Shown: positions 1 through 7,840, counted from the first letter of the stretch. The stretch is DNA of 64,000 nucleotides from Solimonas sp041659605 (GCA_041659605.1 JBAZXW010000015.1:35681-99680); one strand, 5' to 3'. The notes: generated by a model not told the origin, from the letters alone. Numbers and translations: made by a program.

Positions 1-76
1 AGGCGCCCGGCGTCGGTGCGCTGGCGAGCATAGTGCCGATACGGTCAATGGCCGTCTGTTGCGCGGCGGCTTTCCG
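1..76. other. window edge, no gene recognised
   Basis: These bases lie downstream of the nhaA stop codon. I see no start codon, reading frame or hairpin that I can assign. They may hold the end of a gene cut off by the window edge. Confidence 0.4.
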
Positions 77-1432
77 TCAAGCCTGCTCGACGTGACCGGC
101 GTAATGCTGGTTGGACGGCAGCCAGCGCAGCGCCGCCATGCCTGCTGCTGCCGACGCGACCGAGGCCAGGAAGATGCCCAGCTTGGCGCCGTTGATCAGT
201 TCGTCCGTGAATGCCTGATCGGCGATGAACAGCGCCATGGTGAAGCCGATTCCGGCGAGCAACCCGCCGCCGACCAGAAATCCCCAGCCCAGCTCGACCG
301 GACGAATGGCGATGCCGCTGCGCACCGCCAGCCAGGCGAATGCCACGACGCCGATCGGCTTGCCCAGGGCGAATCCCGCGAACACCGCCCAGGTGACGGA
401 ATGCCCGAGGTCGCTCCACGACAGCGGTAGCCCGGCGTTGGCGAACGCGAACAGCGGCATGATGGCAAAGCCGACCCAGGGGTGCAGTCCGATCTCCAGG
501 CGTTCAACCGGAGACAGGGTTTCGCGCGCCGCGACTTCGGCAACCTGCAAAGTCTTCCGATCCGGGGTGTCGCCGCTTCCGCCCTCTTCGGCAGCCGGAT
601 GGGCGACGACCCGGTCGAGAATCGCATACAGGCGCCTGTCGCTGACCCATCGGCGCGCCGGTGTCATCAAGCCGAGGATCACGCCGGTGACGGTGGCATG
701 GATGCCGGACGCATCCACGGCGATCCAGATCAGGCCGCCGACCAGGAAGTAGCTCGGAAACCCGCGGATCCCGATCAGCGCCATGCCGCGCACGACGGCC
801 AGGCCCAGGACGGCAAGGCCCAACGCGCTCCAGACGATCGGGTCGCTGTAGCCGATCGCCACGACGAGGATGGCGCCGAGGTCGTCGACGATCGCCAGCG
901 ACAGCATGAACACGCGCAGGCTCGGCGGGATGCGCGATCCGAGCAGCGCCAGGCAGCCGACGACAAATGCGGTGTCGGTGGCCATGACCGTGCCCCAGCC
1001 ATGCCCGCCGGGCTGCCCCGACTGCAGCGCGAGATACAAGCCGGCCGGCAGCAGCATGCCGCCGATGGCCGACGCGATCGACAGCGCGGCCATCCGCGGA
1101 TTGCTCAGCTCGCCCAGGACCAGCTCGCGCTTGAGCTCCAGCGCGACCAGGAAAAAGAACAGCGTCATCAGGCCGTCGTTGATCCAGTCCTTCAACGACC
1201 GACCGAAATCCACCGCGCCGAACTGCAGAACGACGGGCGTCTCCCAGAAGTCCAGGAACGGATGCGACCAAGGCGAGTTGGACAGCGCGAGCGCGGCGAT
1301 CGTGAAAACCAGCAGGATGGCACCGCCGGCCGTCTCGATCAGCAGAAATCGCGCGAATGGCTTGGTCCACCGGTCAGCCAGCTCGCGCGGCAGCCGGCTC
1401 AGATCGGTCCCGGGAGGTCGGCGCTCATTCAT
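77..1432 (-). CDS. nhaA: Na+/H+ antiporter NhaA
   Basis: Predicted inner-membrane Na+/H+ antiporter that expels sodium in exchange for protons and so controls cytosolic pH and salt. The 451-residue product has about a dozen hydrophobic segments and the paired aspartates (AIVDDLGAI) that form the ion site in E. coli NhaA. A hydrophilic loop of about 60 residues in the second half makes it longer than the E. coli protein. The frame is open 38 codons further upstream, but that part runs into the palindromic repeat at 1458..1578, so I chose the ATG at 1432 (MNERR). Family assignment is firm; the start is likely. Confidence 0.93.
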   Translation of the reverse strand: MNERRPPGTDLSRLPRELADRWTKPFARFLLIETAGGAILLVFTIAALALSNSPWSHPFLDFWETPVVLQFGAVDFGRSLKDWINDGLMTLFFFLVALELKRELVLGELSNPRMAALSIASAIGGMLLPAGLYLALQSGQPGGHGWGTVMATDTAFVVGCLALLGSRIPPSLRVFMLSLAIVDDLGAILVVAIGYSDPIVWSALGLAVLGLAVVRGMALIGIRGFPSYFLVGGLIWIAVDASGIHATVTGVILGLMTPARRWVSDRRLYAILDRVVAHPAAEEGGSGDTPDRKTLQVAEVAARETLSPVERLEIGLHPWVGFAIMPLFAFANAGLPLSWSDLGHSVTWAVFAGFALGKPIGVVAFAWLAVRSGIAIRPVELGWGFLVGGGLLAGIGFTMALFIADQAFTDELINGAKLGIFLASVASAAAGMAALRWLPSNQHYAGHVEQA

Positions 1433-1457
1433 GAGGATGTCGCGCTGGCATTGATTC

Positions 1458-1578
1458 CGTTCGGGTCGAGTAGCCCGCGCAGCCCTGTCCTGAGCATCGT
1501 CGAAGGGGGGCGTATCGAGACCTCGCGCAAAGGGGCCTCGATACACCGCGCATCATGCGCGGCACTCGGCCCGAACGG
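1458..1578. repeat. intergenic palindromic repeat, copy 1
   Basis: A 121-bp palindromic unit between nhaA and the next gene. The ends are near-perfect inverted repeats (CCGTTCGGGTCGAGT and ACTCGGCCCGAACGG, one mismatch). Inside are a second pair (GTATCGAG/CTCGATAC) and a small GCGCATCATGCGC hairpin. The same unit occurs in opposite orientation at 16873..17008, with a diverged centre. It looks like a dispersed, non-coding, REP-like family. Confidence 0.75.
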
Positions 1579-1602
1579 CTGGAATTTCAACGATTCCGTC
1601 GA

Positions 1603-1821
1603 CTAATTCTTCCTCGGCACCACCAGCAAGACCACGCCCAGAACCAGCACACCGATGCCGGCCCACATCGGCACATTGACGCGCTGCTTCTCGTCGACCG
1701 ACATGTGCAAGGGGCCCAGGTCGGCCTTGTGCGTCTGCTTGGTGTAGCTGAAGCCGCCGTATGCGAGCCCCAACGCTCCAGCAACAATCAGCAGGATTGC
1801 CACGATTCTCTGTGCGTCCAT
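1603..1821 (-). CDS. small two-helix membrane protein, unknown function
   Basis: A 72-residue protein with an N-terminal membrane helix (about residues 6-24), a polar middle (about 26-50, including QRVNVPMW) and a second helix ending in PRKN. Small proteins of this layout occur in many proteobacteria without a known role; I do not recognise a named family with certainty. It sits 35 bp downstream of another tiny membrane protein on the same strand, so the two may be co-transcribed. With the BON, YqjD-like and YqjE-like proteins nearby, an envelope or stress role is possible, but that is inference from context. Confidence 0.7.
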   Translation of the reverse strand: MDAQRIVAILLIVAGALGLAYGGFSYTKQTHKADLGPLHMSVDEKQRVNVPMWAGIGVLVLGVVLLVVPRKN

Positions 1822-1856
1822 CGGTTCTGCTCCTGGCTATACCTAACTGGGTCGCG

Positions 1857-2003
1857 TCAGATGCCTCGGCCCCTGATCACGCGGAGCAGTATCACGACGA
1901 TCGCCACGACCAGCAGGATGTGGATGAATCCGCCCATGGTGTAAGACGAAACCAGTCCCAGCAGCCACAGGATCAACAGGATTACTACGATGGTTTCGAG
2001 CAT
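1857..2003 (-). CDS. lmo0937-type small membrane protein
   Basis: A 48-residue, almost wholly hydrophobic protein (start MLETIVVILL, end IRGRGI) with two short membrane segments around a SSYTMGG turn. This matches the small lmo0937-type membrane proteins, whose function is unknown. A good ribosome site (AGAGGA) lies 7 bases before the ATG at 2003 and decides the start; the same frame stays open much further upstream only as antisense to the regulator gene at 2193. It is divergent from that Crp/Fnr-type gene, with a 189-bp shared upstream region. Confidence 0.75.
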   Translation of the reverse strand: MLETIVVILLILWLLGLVSSYTMGGFIHILLVVAIVVILLRVIRGRGI

Positions 2004-2192
2004 GGTTCGTTCCTCTGTGATCGGCGTTCCGCGACCGGATGTGAACTGCGTAGCGACACAGTGCGCGCCGTGGGTGACGGTGTCCGTGCGGTGGCGTACA
2101 TATTCCCGCGTTATGGAACCTGCACCGCCTTCCCGCGCCACGGGCGTTGCGCTACGCTGTACGAACGTTGCTGCCAAGAGAATGTGACCGCA

Positions 2193-2969
2193 ATGTCTAA
2201 AACGCCCGCCACGCCTGCGCCGCAGCAGAATCACCTTCTGGCTGCCTTGCCGGCAGACGTCCTGCATCGCATGCTTCCTCATCTCGAACGGGTGGAGTTG
2301 CCGCTCGGCAAGGTGCTGTACGAACCGGGTGATACGCTGCGCCACGTCTATTTCCCGACCGATGCGATCGTGTCGTTGCTGTACGTGATGGAAAGCGGCG
2401 CGTCGGCGGAGATCGCGGTGGTCGGCAACGACGGGCTGATTGGCATTTCCCTGTTCATGGGCGGCGAGAGCACGCCCAGCCGGGCGATCGTGCAGAGCGC
2501 CGGATCCGCCTTGCGGATGCCGGGGCAGCGGCTCATCGATGAGTTCAACCGCCACAGCGATCTGTTGGTGCTGCTGCTGCGCTACACCCAGTCCCTGATC
2601 ACGCAGATGGCGCAGACGGCTGTCTGCAACCGGCATCACTCCGTGGATCAGCAGCTGTGCCGCTGGCTGCTGCTGTCCCTGGACCGCCTGTCGGGCAGCC
2701 ACCTGGCGATGACCCAGGAGCTGATCGCCAACATGCTCGGTGTGCGTCGCGAGGGGGTCACCGAAGCCGCCGGCAAGCTGCAGAAGCTCGGCGTGATCGA
2801 GTACGCCCGCGGGCATATCACGGTGCTGGACCGCGCGGCACTCGAGAAGCTGAGCTGCGAGTGCTACGCCGTGGTCAGGAAGGAAACCGATCGCCTGCTC
2901 CCGTGGTTTCCGGTGCCGCCGCCCAGCCGCCCAGCCGCCCAGCCGCCCAGCCGCCCGGCCTTGCGGTGA
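2193..2969 (+). CDS. Crp/Fnr-type transcription regulator 1
   Basis: A 258-residue regulator: cyclic-nucleotide-type beta-roll (about residues 20-140), dimer helix, then a winged helix-turn-helix (TQELIANMLGVRREGVTEAA) and a CECY motif just after it. No N-terminal cysteine cluster is seen, so it is not an oxygen-sensing FNR/ANR. The ligand is unknown. The ATG at 2193 fits the domain start. The last 19 residues are a proline-rich tail encoded by four tandem copies of an 8-bp unit (2931..2962), so a change in copy number would shift the frame and alter only the tail. A paralogue follows at 3134. Confidence 0.88.
   Translation: MSKTPATPAPQQNHLLAALPADVLHRMLPHLERVELPLGKVLYEPGDTLRHVYFPTDAIVSLLYVMESGASAEIAVVGNDGLIGISLFMGGESTPSRAIVQSAGSALRMPGQRLIDEFNRHSDLLVLLLRYTQSLITQMAQTAVCNRHHSVDQQLCRWLLLSLDRLSGSHLAMTQELIANMLGVRREGVTEAAGKLQKLGVIEYARGHITVLDRAALEKLSCECYAVVRKETDRLLPWFPVPPPSRPAAQPPSRPALR
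2931..2962 (+). repeat. 8-bp tandem repeat (GCCCAGCC x4)
   Basis: Four perfect tandem copies of GCCCAGCC, followed by a degenerate start of a fifth, lie within the last codons of the regulator gene. The unit length is not a multiple of three, so slippage would change the reading frame at the C-terminus. One alternative frame stays open to about 3067. Confidence 0.85.
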
Positions 2970-3133
2970 CGCCAACCCCGGCCGCGACCGGGCTAAGCGG
3001 GCTCGCGGTGCATTCTCTGTGTCTTAGCGTACGGACATTTGCCCGCTCGTCGGTCACGCTGCGGTGACGAGATCGCACCGGTTCCCTTCTCGCGCCCAAA
3101 CTGGGCGTTGTCCCGTGCCGCAGGACCCTTCAC

Positions 3134-3883
3134 GTGCCCGCCGCATCACAGCTACCCGTCGTCAACCGTCTGATCGATTGCCTGTCCCGCCAGGACCGCG
3201 GTCGCCTGATACGGGGCTGCACGCCGGTTGATCTTGTGTTCGGGACCATTCTGTGCGAGCCGGAACAGCCGTTCCGGCACGTGTATTTTCCCTTGAGCGG
3301 CTGGATCTCCCTGGTCGCCAGCGTCGGTGCCCACAAGCCCCTGGAAATGGGGCTGATCGGCAACGAGGGCATGCTCGGAGCCACCCTGGCGCTGGACATC
3401 GACGCCGCGCCGCTGCGCGGCGTCGTGCAGGGGTCCGGCACTGCGCTGCGCATGGACGCCGCGCAGCTCAAGCGGGAACTGCGCCGCAGTCCCGCCTTGC
3501 TGCGCGCGCTCAATCGCTACCTGTACGTGTTGATGGCGCAGCTGTCGCAAACCGCCGCCTGCACGCGCTTTCATGAGGTCGAGCCGCGGCTGGCGCGGTG
3601 GCTGCTGATGACGCACGACCGCGCGCATGCCGATCATTTTCATCTCACGCACAGCTTTCTCGCCGACATGCTCGGCGTGCGCAGGAGCGGCGTGACCATC
3701 GCCGCCGGCGCGCTGCAACGGCGGAATCTCATCCGTTACACGCGCGGCGAAATCAGCATCCTCAATCGCAGCGGCCTTGAGGCCGCGGCCTGCGAGTGCT
3801 ACGAAGCAGTGATCGAGGACTACGCCAGGCTGCAGGCCCAGGGAAATCCGTCGGGTGGGGCCCGACGTCGCAATGCGCTGTAG
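3134..3883 (+). CDS. Crp/Fnr-type transcription regulator 2
   Basis: A 249-residue paralogue of the upstream regulator with the same layout: beta-roll sensor domain (about 20-135), a run of residues with QLSQTAACTRFHEVEPRLAR before the DNA-binding part, winged helix-turn-helix (LADMLGVRRSGVTIAAGAL) and the same CECY motif near the end. It has no FNR-type cysteine cluster. The start is a GTG at 3134. It lacks the proline tail of its neighbour. Two such genes in tandem suggest duplication; targets cannot be read from the sequence. The downstream envelope-stress genes are candidate targets by position only. Confidence 0.87.
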   Translation: MPAASQLPVVNRLIDCLSRQDRGRLIRGCTPVDLVFGTILCEPEQPFRHVYFPLSGWISLVASVGAHKPLEMGLIGNEGMLGATLALDIDAAPLRGVVQGSGTALRMDAAQLKRELRRSPALLRALNRYLYVLMAQLSQTAACTRFHEVEPRLARWLLMTHDRAHADHFHLTHSFLADMLGVRRSGVTIAAGALQRRNLIRYTRGEISILNRSGLEAAACECYEAVIEDYARLQAQGNPSGGARRRNAL

Positions 3884-4018
3884 CGAACAGACGTCCGCGC
3901 GCACATGGTGGAGGATGGGTATTCATCACCCGATGCCGGGGATGACTTGGCAGGCGCGGGCAACGGACGTGGTCCGGGCCGCAGGCCTGCTGTCGCAGAC
4001 CACACCGAGGAGTCAGTC

Positions 4019-4408
4019 ATGCAAATCCAGTCAGGATCATCAGGATCACGGGTGTCCGAAGCGCTGCCGAATGGCCAGGCCGATCCGTCGGCGCCGCCGA
4101 CGGTCATGGCAGCCGTGCAGGCCGGCGTGTCGCGCGAGTTCCACAGTCTGTTCACGGACATCGAAGATCTGCTCAAGTCCACGACCTCGTTGACCGGGGA
4201 CGATCTGGCCCGCGCCAAAGCCAAGCTCAGTGCCCGCGCGACCGCGGCCAGGGAATCGATCGAGAAGATGGGCGTCGTGATCGCAGATCGCGCCCGCAAC
4301 ACTGCCACGGCCACCGATGGCTATGTGCATGAGCGGCCCTGGCAGGCCATCGGCATCGGGGCGGCACTGGGTCTGGTCGCCGGCTTCATGCTGGCGCGCC
4401 GCAGATAG
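4019..4408 (+). CDS. YqjD/ElaB-like (DUF883) protein
   Basis: A 129-residue protein of the YqjD/ElaB/DUF883 type: a polar, partly coiled N-terminal two thirds (about 30-100) and one C-terminal membrane helix (IGIGAALGLVAGFML) closed by ARRR. In E. coli the relatives are stationary-phase inner-membrane proteins that bind ribosomes. A strong ribosome site (GAGGAG) precedes the ATG at 4019. It is the first of a yqjD-yqjE-yqjK-like trio with 23 bp to the next gene, so an operon is likely. Confidence 0.85.
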   Translation: MQIQSGSSGSRVSEALPNGQADPSAPPTVMAAVQAGVSREFHSLFTDIEDLLKSTTSLTGDDLARAKAKLSARATAARESIEKMGVVIADRARNTATATDGYVHERPWQAIGIGAALGLVAGFMLARRR

Positions 4409-4431
4409 GGCGAGATCCACAGTAGGTCCGT

Positions 4432-4869
4432 ATGTCCGTGCCAGAACCCGAACAGGCGCCACAGGCGGTCACGATCCCGGACTCCGCCGGGATCGATCCG
4501 CTCAATGCGGTCCGCATCCTGGCTTCAGCGGGTGCCGGTCTGTTGAGCCAAGCCGGCCTGCACAGCGAGCTGGCGCGGATCGAATGGGCGGAGGAGCGCG
4601 GCCGGTGGTTGAAGATGCTCGTCGTCACGCTGCTCGGCTTCGCGTGCCTCCTGTGCGTCCTGCTGGTCGCCGGTGCGCTGGTGATGTCCGTGTTTTGGGA
4701 CAGCGCGTTGCGGATTCCGGTCGCGATGACCCTGATGGCTGCTTATACGCTCGGAACCGCGATCGCCTGGCGCCGCTTTCAGGCGCTGTCGGCGCTCAGC
4801 GATCGCGGTTTTGCGGCGACCCGCGAAGAGCTTGCCGCCGATGTGGCGCTGCTCAGGAGCCATCGGTGA
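4432..4869 (+). CDS. YqjE-like phage-holin-family membrane protein
   Basis: A 145-residue membrane protein of the YqjE / phage holin superfamily III type. An amphipathic N-terminal half (about 20-60) is followed by two membrane helices (about 62-85 and 95-112) and a charged C-terminus. Its place between a YqjD-like and a YqjK-like gene copies the E. coli yqjDEK order. The stop codon overlaps the GTG of the next gene by 4 bp, which suggests translational coupling. The holin label is a family name only; there is no phage context here. Confidence 0.82.
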   Translation: MSVPEPEQAPQAVTIPDSAGIDPLNAVRILASAGAGLLSQAGLHSELARIEWAEERGRWLKMLVVTLLGFACLLCVLLVAGALVMSVFWDSALRIPVAMTLMAAYTLGTAIAWRRFQALSALSDRGFAATREELAADVALLRSHR

Positions 4870-5081
4870 TCGCGCCTTCCGATCTCTCCCTGGCCGAGCA
4901 ACGCCTGGCACTGCGCCAGCAGCTGCAGGAACAGCGCCGACGCATCGCACATCAGCTCGATGGAGCCGCCACTGCGGACGGCAGCTTCCCACGCAGCATG
5001 ACCATGCGCCTCGTGATCCGTCGGCCGGATCTGGCAGTACGACTGGCCCTGGGAATCGCAACCCTGCTGAAGCGCCGGTAG
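4866..5081 (+). CDS. YqjK-like small protein, GTG start
   Basis: A 71-residue protein starting at GTG 4866, inside the GTGA overlap with the preceding stop. It has a basic, glutamine- and arginine-rich N-terminal half (about 8-30, probably helical) and a C-terminal hydrophobic patch ending LLKRR. Position, length and composition fit the third gene of the yqjD-yqjE-yqjK set, although sequence similarity at this length cannot be judged by eye. It is easy to miss because it has no ATG and lies in a longer open frame. Confidence 0.62.
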   Translation: MIAPSDLSLAEQRLALRQQLQEQRRRIAHQLDGAATADGSFPRSMTMRLVIRRPDLAVRLALGIATLLKRR

Positions 5082-5179
5082 ACCTGACGTCGATGCGTGA
5101 GACCACGTCCGCTCTGATCAGGGACATCCCAAGGCGGCAGCGATCCCGTGCAGTACAGCGACCATCCTGAGGGTGACCG

Positions 5180-6190
5180 ATGACCGAGCAGCACCACGCG
5201 CACAAGGACAGCCCGACGGTTCAATCCATTCGCCGCTCGAATCTGGAAGATCTGCGCGCGTCCGAGGCCCGCTATCGACGATTGTTCGAGTCTGCACAGG
5301 ACGGAATCCTGATCGTCAATGCAGCGAATGCGCAGGTGATCGATGCCAACCCCTATATCGGGGAGCTGCTCGGCTTCCTGCCGGCCGAGCTGACCGGCAA
5401 GAAACTCTGGGAGCTCGGCGTGATCAGAGACGTGAATGCCCTCAAGTCGGTGTTCGAAACCCTTCAACGCAGCGGATATGCGCGCCATGATGACCTGCCC
5501 CTGCTGAGCAAAGACGGGCGTCAGGTCGACGTCGAGTTCGTCAGCAACCGTTACCTGGACGGCGGTCAGTCGGTTATCCAGTGCAACATCCGCGACATCT
5601 CGCAGCGCAAGTACGAGCACGCGGAACTGAAGCGTGCGGCGACGACCGATGATCTCACGGGTCTCGCGAATCGGCGTCAGGTCATCAAGTCGGTGATCGA
5701 CGAGCTGCAGCGGGCCCGTCGCTACAAGAGGCCGCTGTCGTTGCTGACCCTCGATGTTGATCGTTTCAAGTACATCAATGACGTCTACGGACACGCCGTC
5801 GGCGATCGCGTCCTGCGCTCCCTGGCCGATGTCTGCCGGGTCGTCGTGCGCCACGCTGATCTGGCCGGGCGTATGGGCGGAGACGAGTTCATCGTACTGC
5901 TGCCGGAAACGGCGCTACAGGCAGCGATCGATGCCGCGCAACGTTTGCGTCGCAGCATCGAAGCAGTCCGACTGCTGCCGGACCGCGGCGACGCCCCGAC
6001 GATGACCGTGTCGATCGGCGTCGCGACGACCACCGATGGCCAGGAATCCCTGCACGAGCTGCTTTCGCGCGCCGACCAGCAGCTCTATCGCGCGAAGGCG
6101 GGCGGTCGCAACAGCGTGTGCGCGGATGACGCCGCTCTAAAATCTGACTTGCCGCGAGTTCCGGCTGCGGCTCAGGTCGGGGGCCGGTAG
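5180..6190 (+). CDS. PAS-GGDEF diguanylate cyclase
   Basis: Predicted soluble diguanylate cyclase making cyclic-di-GMP from two GTP. The 336-residue product has a PAS sensor domain (about residues 28-145) and a GGDEF domain (about 152-315) with an intact active-site motif at 233-237. An RxxD motif (RHAD, 224-227) lies exactly five residues before it, the spacing of the product-inhibition I-site, so feedback control by c-di-GMP is expected. There is no membrane segment. It stands alone between the yqj-like trio and a convergent BON-protein gene, sharing a terminator with the latter. Confidence 0.92.
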   Translation: MTEQHHAHKDSPTVQSIRRSNLEDLRASEARYRRLFESAQDGILIVNAANAQVIDANPYIGELLGFLPAELTGKKLWELGVIRDVNALKSVFETLQRSGYARHDDLPLLSKDGRQVDVEFVSNRYLDGGQSVIQCNIRDISQRKYEHAELKRAATTDDLTGLANRRQVIKSVIDELQRARRYKRPLSLLTLDVDRFKYINDVYGHAVGDRVLRSLADVCRVVVRHADLAGRMGGDEFIVLLPETALQAAIDAAQRLRRSIEAVRLLPDRGDAPTMTVSIGVATTTDGQESLHELLSRADQQLYRAKAGGRNSVCADDAALKSDLPRVPAAAQVGGR

Positions 6191-6310
6191 CGGCTCCGGG
6201 TTTCCAGGAACGAGCAACGCCCTCTGTTCGACGTTCTGGTCCATCGGCGCAGGAAGCTCCGGCAGGCGTTGCCCGTCTTGCGCGAGCGCAAGTCCCGCGG
6301 CGGCACCCGC

Positions 6311-6351
6311 AACAAAAGCCTGGCAGCCCTTGCGGGCGGCCAGGCTTTGTT
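6311..6351. terminator. bidirectional terminator hairpin
   Basis: Inverted arms AACAAAAGCCTGGC and GCCAGGCTTTGTT (13 paired bases, one bulged A) around a short GC-rich loop. It lies between the stop codons of the convergent GGDEF and BON genes and carries A/T-rich outer ends on both sides, as expected of a two-way intrinsic terminator. Confidence 0.8.
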
Positions 6352-6371
6352 GTCGTGACGATCCGTCTTTG

Positions 6372-7205
6372 TTACTGCGCAAGACCCTTCGAGTTGACAC
6401 TTCGGACGCCGCGCACGTTGCTGGCGAGTTCGATTGCCAGTTCGCGCTCCGCGCCGCTGTCGACATCGCCGGTCAGCGTGACGATCCCGCTCTTCGTACT
6501 GACCGCGATGTCGGATCCGTCGACGTTGGTGGAGTAGACGTAGGTTGATTTCACCTTGGCCGTGATCCAGCTGTCGGCGACGTCCGTTCCGGCTTCATGG
6601 GCGGAAGCCTTTGCCTTGTCGGCCATGCTCGGCGGCGAATTCTTGACCGTCAGCTGGTTATCCACTGAGGTGACGCCGCGGGTATTCAGGGCCAGGCGCG
6701 TGGCGAGATCCTTCGCCGCGGCGCTTTCAGCGGTTCCGGCCAGGGTGACCTTGCCCCACTTCGTGTCGACGTTCGTGGACAGACCGTCTGCGTGACTGCT
6801 CCACAGCAGCTTCGACTTCACCGCGGCGGTGATGCTGGCGTCGTCAATGGATTGGCCATAGCTGCGTTCGGACGAGCGCGCCGGTGCCACGTAGTCCGGC
6901 TTGATGACGATGTCGTTGTCGACATTCTGGATGCCGCTGACGCCCAAGGCGATCTGTTCGGCCAGTTCCTTGCTGACGCCTTCCTCGACCTCGCCGCTGA
7001 GGGTGGCCTTGCCGGCATGCACCGACACCTTCAGGTCATTTGCCCGCAGGTAGGGGTTCAGCGCGTAGGTGGTCCAGATCTGGGTTTCCTGACGCGCCTC
7101 GGTGACTTCCTGCGAAGCCGTGCCTGCCAGGGCGGTGCCGCAGAGACCTGCCGCCGACAGTGCGATGGCCGATGCGATCAGTGATTTGTGGAAATGCGTA
7201 GTCAT
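6372..7205 (-). CDS. periplasmic protein with three BON domains (OsmY-like)
   Basis: A 277-residue exported protein. A signal peptide (about 1-28, ending GTALAG) is followed by three BON domains at about 38-103, 122-190 and 212-275, each with a V-TLxG type strand (KATLSG, KVTLAG, IVTLTG) and a closing SVDN or SVNS-type turn. BON proteins such as OsmY are envelope-stress chaperones or membrane-interaction modules. Three domains is one more than in OsmY. A 500-bp hairpin-rich stretch lies upstream; no clear promoter was identified there. Confidence 0.9.
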   Translation of the reverse strand: MTTHFHKSLIASAIALSAAGLCGTALAGTASQEVTEARQETQIWTTYALNPYLRANDLKVSVHAGKATLSGEVEEGVSKELAEQIALGVSGIQNVDNDIVIKPDYVAPARSSERSYGQSIDDASITAAVKSKLLWSSHADGLSTNVDTKWGKVTLAGTAESAAAKDLATRLALNTRGVTSVDNQLTVKNSPPSMADKAKASAHEAGTDVADSWITAKVKSTYVYSTNVDGSDIAVSTKSGIVTLTGDVDSGAERELAIELASNVRGVRSVNSKGLAQ

Positions 7206-7497
7206 GTGTCGATACTCCGAAATTTGAAAACAGCTGAGGCTGCAGGAGCGATCGAATGACCGTTCCTTTGACTTGAGACGCTCTGTTTCTCGCCGCCTGA
7301 CGCGTCGCCATCAAGAACTGCCATCAAGAACTGTGGATGGCGCGACGTACCTCAGGCGGTGCGCTTCTCGCGGCAGAAGGGCGCGATGGATGCAACCGAA
7401 TGAGTCTAGGGGTGGGGCCGCGCGACGTCGGTGCGCCACCGCGCTTACGCGGATGACGCGATTTCCGATCCGTCGCGTTTCCGGCCCGACGGGCCGG

Positions 7498-7554
7498 AAA
7501 CGAGCAAGCCCGCCGAAGGCGGGCTTGCGGACAACTGGCGCTCCTACCGGGATT
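7498..7554 (-). repeat. duplicate of tRNA-Glu 3' end plus terminator
   Basis: A 57-bp direct copy of 7672..7728 with four mismatches. It contains the last 19 bases of the tRNA-Glu gene including CCA (7536-7554) and the following GC-rich hairpin, but not the rest of the tRNA. The sequence beyond 7554 has no tRNA-like folding, so this is a fragment and not a second gene. The form is that left by an integrated element or a decayed tandem tRNA copy. Confidence 0.8.
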
Positions 7555-7679
7555 GTGCGGACCGCTGCAGCGGTCCACACCCCGCGCTGGCGCTTGGGGC
7601 TGCGGCCGCTGGCGCGGCCTCGCGCCGATTCGCTCCGCGAATCGGTCGAACCCTTCGGGTTCTCATCCCGTAAACGAGC

Positions 7680-7700
7680 AAACCCGCCAAGGGCGGGCTT
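7680..7700 (-). terminator. tRNA-Glu terminator hairpin
   Basis: Arms AAACCCGCC and GGCGGGCTT (one mismatch) around AAG, starting 9 bases past the tRNA CCA end and followed on the minus strand by a T-rich run. It is a probable intrinsic terminator of the tRNA. A more perfect copy (7506-7526) follows the duplicated tRNA 3' end. Confidence 0.65.
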
Positions 7701-7709
7701 GCAGACAAC

Positions 7710-7785
7710 TGGCGCTCCTACCGGGATTCGAACCCGGGTTTAAGCCTTGAGAGGGCTCCGTCCTAGGCCTCTAGACGATAGGAGC
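7710..7785 (-). tRNA. tRNA-Glu (anticodon CUC)
   Basis: A complete 76-base cloverleaf with encoded CCA. Acceptor arms GCTCCTA and TAGGAGC pair fully, the discriminator is G, the D-arm has the usual TAGAGGCCTAGGAC run, the anticodon loop is CTCTCAA (anticodon CTC, reading GAG) and the T-arm is CCGGGTTCGAATCCCGG. The GTCTAGAGGCCTAGGAC core is typical of bacterial tRNA-Glu. It lies divergent from pcnB, 55 bp from its ATG. Confidence 0.95.
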
Positions 7786-7840
7786 GAGACGCATGCTGCA
7801 GCTATCAGGGCTGCAGAAGGCCGCGTATTATACGCGCCGC

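Larger units (their letters stand above)
7206..7709. other. gene-free stretch dense in hairpins
   Basis: About 500 bp without a credible gene. Six inverted repeats are visible in its right half: 7478-7500 (arms of 10), 7506-7526, 7559-7576 (perfect 18-bp palindrome around CTGCAG), 7625-7645, 7648-7662 and 7680-7700. Two of these are the terminator-like hairpins that follow the tRNA 3' end and its duplicate. Apparent reading frames here are arginine/proline-rich and match nothing. Confidence 0.7.

Noticed and set aside
2931..2962. CRISPR-like short repeats
   Set aside because: The units are 8 bp and directly adjacent with no spacers, and lie in a coding tail. No cas genes are present.
7530..7611. 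second tRNA-Glu gene
   Set aside because: Only the 3' 19 bases match; the sequence beyond 7554 has no anticodon or D-arm and cannot pair with the acceptor end.
7266..7770. several 60-156-codon frames around the tRNA
   Set aside because: They consist of translated hairpins and tRNA sequence and match no protein pattern.
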